Assembly (NCBI GenBank): GCA_947253655.1 | Contig: CAMYAE010000029.1 | Location: 1 to 25,124 of the forward strand | Origin: an uncultured Bacteroidales bacterium | Lineage (GTDB): Bacteria > Bacteroidota > Bacteroidia > Bacteroidales > UBA932 | Direction: 5' to 3' | DNA: 25,124 bases | Translations under genes and position numbers: made by a program | Notes under the pieces: generated by a model | What the model was told of the DNA's origin: nothing | Databases searched by the model: none | The model's input: the letters and a program-made list of their open reading frames with translations, nothing else | Shown: positions 21,530 to 25,124 of the stretch, in pieces | Position numbering within the stretch: the first letter of the stretch is position 1 | Layout of the letters: each line of letters opens with the position of its first letter

Positions 21530-24283
21530 ATGAAGCGAGCAACCGCCTTTTTAGCCCTTGTCCTGCTGTCCATTTCAAATACGGCAGTCTACGGAGCCTC
21601 ACGTCCGTCCAACCATTCTAAGATATATCATAAAGGGTGGATAGATTTTAACAAGAACGGCAAGAAAGACATTTACGAAGATCCCAAGGCCGATATAGAT
21701 GCCAGAATAGAGGACCTGTTGTCACAGATGACTGTCGATGAGAAGACTTGTCAAATGGTAACATTATATGGCTACAAGAGGGTACTGGCAGATGCCTTGC
21801 CGACAGAGGAGTGGAAAACCAAGATATGGAAGGACGGTATGGGGGCTATTGACGAGCATCTTAACGGCTTTTACCAGTGGGGTAAGCCGATAGAGTTGGA
21901 TAATCCTTACCTGTGGCCGGCATCTACCCATGCCCGTGCCCTCAATGAGGTTCAGAAGTTCTTTGTCGAGCAGACGAGGCTAGGTATCCCGGTTGATTTC
22001 ACTAACGAGGGAATAAGAGGTGTGGAGGCATACAGGGCAACTAATTTTCCTACACAATTAGGTATAGGTCATACATGGAACAGGGAACTTGTACGCCGTA
22101 TCGGCTATATAACCGGCAGGGAGGCAAGACTTTTAGGATATACCAACATTTATGCCCCTATATTGGACGTGGGACGTGACCAGAGGTGGGGAAGGTATGA
22201 GGAAGTCTATGGGGAGGACCCGTATCTTGTAGCAGAGCTCGGTGTCAATATGGCTCTTGGAATGCAGCGGGATTATCAGGTTGCGGCAACTTCAAAGCAT
22301 TATATCGCTTATTCAAATAATAAGGGAGCCAGGGAGGGTATGTCGAGAGTTGATCCTCAAATATCCCTCCATGAAGTGGAGAACGTGCATGTATATCCTT
22401 GGCGGGAAGTCATTTCAAGGGCCGGTATCTTAGGTGCCATGGCTTCATACAATGACTATGACGGTGCTCCTGTCGAGGGCAGCAAATATTGGCTTAATGA
22501 CAGGTTACGCAATGATTTCGGATTTAAGGGGTATGTGGTTTCGGACAGCGATGCCGTAGAATATCTTTACACCAAGCATGGGGTTGCTGATGATATGAAA
22601 GAAGCAGTGAGGCAGAGCGTTGAAGCCGGCCTTAATGTACGCTGCACTTTCCGTTCTCCAGACAGTTACGTCTTGCCTTTGAGAGAACTGTTGAATGAGG
22701 GAAGTCTCTCAATGGAGACAATTGATGAAAGGGTCAGGGATATTCTGAGGGTAAAATTTCTTATCGGATTGTTCGACTCTCCTTATCAGACTGATTTTGA
22801 GGCAGCGGACAAGGAAGTGGACGGCGAAGAAAACAACAAGGTGGCTCTGCAGGCCTCTTTGGAATCGCTTGTACTGCTTAAGAATTCAAACAATACCTTG
22901 CCTCTCGATGCCTCAAAACTTAAAAGGGTGGCAGTTGTAGGGCCGAATGCCGACGAGACCTCGTTTTGTCACCTGCATTACGGTCCGCTTGCAACGGAAT
23001 CCTTTTCCGTGTTAGATGGTCTGAAAAACGCACTTGACGGAAAGGTGGAAGTGCTTTATGCCAAGGGGTGCGATCTTGTGGACAAGAATTGGCCGCAGTC
23101 TGAAATTTTGCCGGAGGAGCCGGAGGAGCAGGTGCTTCAGGATATTGAAAATGCAGTAAGCCTTGTCGCTTCGAGTGATGTGGCTGTGGTGGTGGTCGGA
23201 GGCGGAGAGAGAACTTGTGGGGAGAACAAGAGCCGCACAAGTCTCGAATTGCCCGGTTTTCAGAATCTATTGCTTAAGGAAGTGAAGAAAACCGGAAAGC
23301 CGATGATAGTCGTATTAATAAACGGAAGGCCTTTGTCAATCAACTGGGCAGCAGCTAATGCGGATGCAATCCTTGAAGCCTGGTATCCCGGCTCTCATGG
23401 TGGCACAGCAATAGCAAAAGTCCTTTTGGGAGAGTATAACCCCGGAGGAAAGCTTACTGTTACATTCCCTAAGACAGTCGGACAGATACCGTTCAACTTT
23501 CCGTTCAAGCCGGCATCACAGGTGAACGGTGCAAGCGGTACCGGTCCTGACGGCAGGCAGACCAGGGTTAATGGCTCCCTGTATGATTTCGGCTTCGGCT
23601 TGAGTTATACCGAGTTCAAGTATTCGAACCTGAAACTGTCGGCAGATGTCATATCTCAGGACGATTCCGTTAGAGTGTCGTTCGATGTCACCAATTCCGG
23701 CAAGGTCAAGGGAGATGAAGTCGTGCAACTGTACATCCGGGATTGTGTCAGTTCGATAACTACTTATGAAAAGAACCTCAGAGGCTTTGAGAGGATAACC
23801 CTGGAGCCTGGCGAGACAAAGAGTATCAGCATGCTAATCACTCCTAAAGACCTCTCTTTGCTTGATATGGATATGAAAAGGGTGGTGGAGCCGGGAGATT
23901 TCAATATTATGGTGGGGGCTTCCTCTACGGACATAAGGCTTAATGGCAGACTGACTGTGGCCGACCCTTCAGGAAAAGTAAGAGTCAGCAACAAGGATTC
24001 AAGCGAGAGCCGGCCTGTACGTCTTGGAAGAGGGGATTTCTTCACTATTCCTGAAGAGGGAACCTTTTATCAGGTCAGCATTGATTTCGGAGAGGATACT
24101 GACTGCGGCTATCAGATTCAGGCAACTGACGGTGGAGGACAATTCATCACAGTGGCATACGGGAGCAGAAAATCCGGCGGTGTCAAGGTTGTGGAACTGA
24201 AGAATGTAAAAGCCTCTGAAATCCGGATTGCCGTTATATCGGGTACTGCAATAATTAACGGGGTGAAATTTTCAAAAAGATAA
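21530..24283 (+). CDS. Secreted glycoside hydrolase family 3 (beta-glucosidase/xylosidase type)
   Basis: The protein has 917 residues from ATG 21530. A TTG at 21488 is in frame but would spoil the signal peptide (MKRATAFLALVLLSI...). Domains in order: a short calcium-loop-like stretch, DFNKNGKKDIYED; the GH3 N-terminal barrel (about 60-395), with GRDQRWGRYEEVYGEDPYL, the KHYIAYSN histidine motif and VVSDSDAVEYL, where Asp339 is the likely nucleophile; the GH3 C-terminal domain (about 430-660), where Glu565 in CGENKSRTSLELPGFQ is the likely acid/base; an Fn3-like domain (about 700-800, LYIRDCVSSITTYEKNLRGF); and a last beta-rich part of about 85 residues that may bind carbohydrate. It would remove sugars from the ends of plant or host glycans in the periplasm or at the surface. 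The exact substrate cannot be told. No SusCD pair is adjacent. Confidence 0.92.
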   Translation: MKRATAFLALVLLSISNTAVYGASRPSNHSKIYHKGWIDFNKNGKKDIYEDPKADIDARIEDLLSQMTVDEKTCQMVTLYGYKRVLADALPTEEWKTKIWKDGMGAIDEHLNGFYQWGKPIELDNPYLWPASTHARALNEVQKFFVEQTRLGIPVDFTNEGIRGVEAYRATNFPTQLGIGHTWNRELVRRIGYITGREARLLGYTNIYAPILDVGRDQRWGRYEEVYGEDPYLVAELGVNMALGMQRDYQVAATSKHYIAYSNNKGAREGMSRVDPQISLHEVENVHVYPWREVISRAGILGAMASYNDYDGAPVEGSKYWLNDRLRNDFGFKGYVVSDSDAVEYLYTKHGVADDMKEAVRQSVEAGLNVRCTFRSPDSYVLPLRELLNEGSLSMETIDERVRDILRVKFLIGLFDSPYQTDFEAADKEVDGEENNKVALQASLESLVLLKNSNNTLPLDASKLKRVAVVGPNADETSFCHLHYGPLATESFSVLDGLKNALDGKVEVLYAKGCDLVDKNWPQSEILPEEPEEQVLQDIENAVSLVASSDVAVVVVGGGERTCGENKSRTSLELPGFQNLLLKEVKKTGKPMIVVLINGRPLSINWAAANADAILEAWYPGSHGGTAIAKVLLGEYNPGGKLTVTFPKTVGQIPFNFPFKPASQVNGASGTGPDGRQTRVNGSLYDFGFGLSYTEFKYSNLKLSADVISQDDSVRVSFDVTNSGKVKGDEVVQLYIRDCVSSITTYEKNLRGFERITLEPGETKSISMLITPKDLSLLDMDMKRVVEPGDFNIMVGASSTDIRLNGRLTVADPSGKVRVSNKDSSESRPVRLGRGDFFTIPEEGTFYQVSIDFGEDTDCGYQIQATDGGGQFITVAYGSRKSGGVKVVELKNVKASEIRIAVISGTAIINGVKFSKR

Positions 24284-24316
24284 TATTCCGCCAACGGGTT
24301 ATCACTTAACATAAAA

Positions 24317-24324
24317 AAGGAGGT
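24317..24324 (+). promoter_or_regulatory. Strong Shine-Dalgarno site before the DUF6796 gene
   Basis: AAGGAGGT lies 6 nt before ATG 24331. None of the Bacteroidales-type starts I inspected in this window shows such a site, which agrees with the weak use of Shine-Dalgarno in that phylum. It fixes the start codon and points to a foreign origin. Confidence 0.85.
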
Positions 24325-24330
24325 AGACTT

Positions 24331-24966
24331 ATGACCTTAATCAAATGTATCTTAATAGGTCTTTTGGGTTCATTCTTGATGTTTTTGGGAGATATGATTT
24401 TATATTATGACCCTGATGATTATGACAGCAAGGATACTATAAATAGTATTGTCGGCATAATGAAAAATGTTAGCATAAAAAGATTATACATTGGTGGTCT
24501 TTTAGGTCCAATATCTGCCTTTATATATTGTATTGGCTTTTATCATATTGTTTTAGCTACTCAAGAAAATTATTTAACTATTGGATGGTTTGTATTTTTA
24601 ATAAATATTTTTGGCATGATACTAGGAGGCACTTATCACATTCAATGCGCCTACTTAGGACTTTTATCAAGGCACGAAAACAAAGGAGCCTTTGATGAAT
24701 TTTTAAAATTTTTAAAATTCCAAGCAAAAATAGTTTTTGGAATTATGGCTCTAGGAAATATAGCAACAGCAGTGATAATTTTATTAGGATTTACAGCCTT
24801 TCCAAGTTGGCAAGCCCTATTTACACCAATATTTCTTATAATTTTGACTCCAATTGCCGGGAAATTGCCAAAGGGACTACATATGATTATTCGCGGAGGC
24901 TGGCTTAACTTAATATATTTTATTTACTACTTATCTTTACTTATAGCTTTAGTTAAAATTTTTTAG
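24331..24966 (+). CDS. DUF6796 family membrane protein, AT-rich probable foreign gene
   Basis: The protein has 211 residues with about six membrane segments (about 3-26, 52-75, 83-108, 132-153, 160-178, 190-209). Family-like landmarks are FLGDMILY near the N-terminus (Asp21), GGLLGPISAF (55-64), the TYHIQCAY segment with His103 and Gln105 inside the third helix, and a late GGWLNLIYFIYY (189-200). Function is unknown; the family is common in Clostridia-like Firmicutes. GC content in a sampled stretch is about 32%, against 45-60% for the genes before it, and AT-ending codons dominate. The gene begins only 47 nt after the GH3 stop and is followed 10 nt later by another gene with its own Shine-Dalgarno site. 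Those features mark it as acquired DNA. Confidence 0.8.
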   Translation: MTLIKCILIGLLGSFLMFLGDMILYYDPDDYDSKDTINSIVGIMKNVSIKRLYIGGLLGPISAFIYCIGFYHIVLATQENYLTIGWFVFLINIFGMILGGTYHIQCAYLGLLSRHENKGAFDEFLKFLKFQAKIVFGIMALGNIATAVIILLGFTAFPSWQALFTPIFLIILTPIAGKLPKGLHMIIRGGWLNLIYFIYYLSLLIALVKIF

Positions 24967-24976
24967 GAGAGAAGAT

Positions 24977-25124
24977 ATGAAACTTTTATATTTTTTTGAT
25001 GATAAAATAAAGCCTATTACCATGCGCGGGAAATTTTACTGCAAGCCGGAAGATACCGGCATTTTATGCGATGGAATAAGTGCTATTAGAGAGTATGATG
25101 TCAATCTATGGTTCTATACGAAAA
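24977..25124 (+). CDS. Partial gene at window edge, unidentified (possibly an MBL-fold hydrolase)
   Basis: ATG 24977 opens a frame that runs without a stop to the end of the window, giving 49 complete codons. An AGGAGAG Shine-Dalgarno-like site lies at 24965-24971. The N-terminal part (MKLLYFFDDKIKPIT, then CKPEDTGILCDGISAIREYD and VNLWFY) recalls the start of some metallo-beta-lactamase-fold hydrolases, where a DVN.W.Y strand precedes the first substrate-binding strands. That reading is weak because the HxHxDH metal motif would lie outside the window. It probably forms an operon with the DUF6796 gene and shares its foreign look, although the GC content is somewhat higher after base 25020. 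Confidence 0.6.
   Translation, partial: MKLLYFFDDKIKPITMRGKFYCKPEDTGILCDGISAIREYDVNLWFYTK

Noticed and set aside
24284..24316. Integron attC-like site at the GH3/DUF6796 junction (contains ACTTAAC)
   Set aside because: Only one half-site string is present, no paired GTTRRRY core or long imperfect stem was seen, and the next gene follows without any such site.

Overview
The window looks like chromosomal DNA of a gut-type Bacteroidales bacterium (phylum Bacteroidota). Supporting signs are a FimB/Mfa2-type (type V pilus) fimbrial locus, lipoprotein signal peptides, starts with A-rich leaders rather than Shine-Dalgarno sites, promoters of the TTTG/TTG-N19-20-TAnnTTTG kind, and a Bacteroidetes-style GH3 glycosidase. 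I cannot name a genus from sequence alone.

Layout. (1) 1-33 is a terminator for an upstream gene. (2) 104-7275 (+) is a GC-rich type V pilus operon: DUF3575 outer-membrane protein, DUF3868/OmpA-like protein, FimB/Mfa2 lipoprotein anchor, fimbrillin-like lipoprotein, and a large tip-like subunit ending in a FISUMP-type domain. (3) A C11 (clostripain-like) cysteine protease lies just downstream (7393-8520, +), behind a terminator-like hairpin. (4) 8529-13832 (-) is a polyamine uptake operon read porin > PotA > PotB > PotC > PotD. It opens with an outer-membrane porin-like gene and closes with a binding protein that carries its own C-terminal membrane anchor. (5) A second porin-like gene, paralogous to the first, is transcribed divergently (14042-15031, +). 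(6) 15033-21093 (-) is a complete efflux system: TolC-like channel, HlyD-type lipoprotein, two separate ABC ATPases that match the two halves of YbhF, and two ABC-2 permeases. The order is that of enterobacterial ybhGFSR, with an added TolC gene. (7) 21228-21389 (+) is a 53-residue rubredoxin with its own promoter and terminator. (8) 21530-24283 (+) is a secreted GH3 glycosidase; a 14-bp palindrome lies at its predicted transcription start. (9) 24331 to the end is a very AT-rich pair of genes with strong Shine-Dalgarno sites (DUF6796 membrane protein and a cut-off gene). These look like recent arrivals from a Firmicutes-like donor.

How the genes may work together. The pilus operon supplies surface assembly proteins, an anchor, a shaft and a tip. 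The neighbouring clan-CD protease is a plausible pilin maturase, playing the part that Arg-gingipains play in Porphyromonas. The Pot operon would carry polyamine across both membranes. The YbhF-like system would export a hydrophobic compound or drug across both membranes. The three modules look independent, although the Pot and efflux promoters share an 11-nt element. Every intergenic stretch is shorter than 300 bases. I saw no rRNA, tRNA, CRISPR array or insertion sequence.
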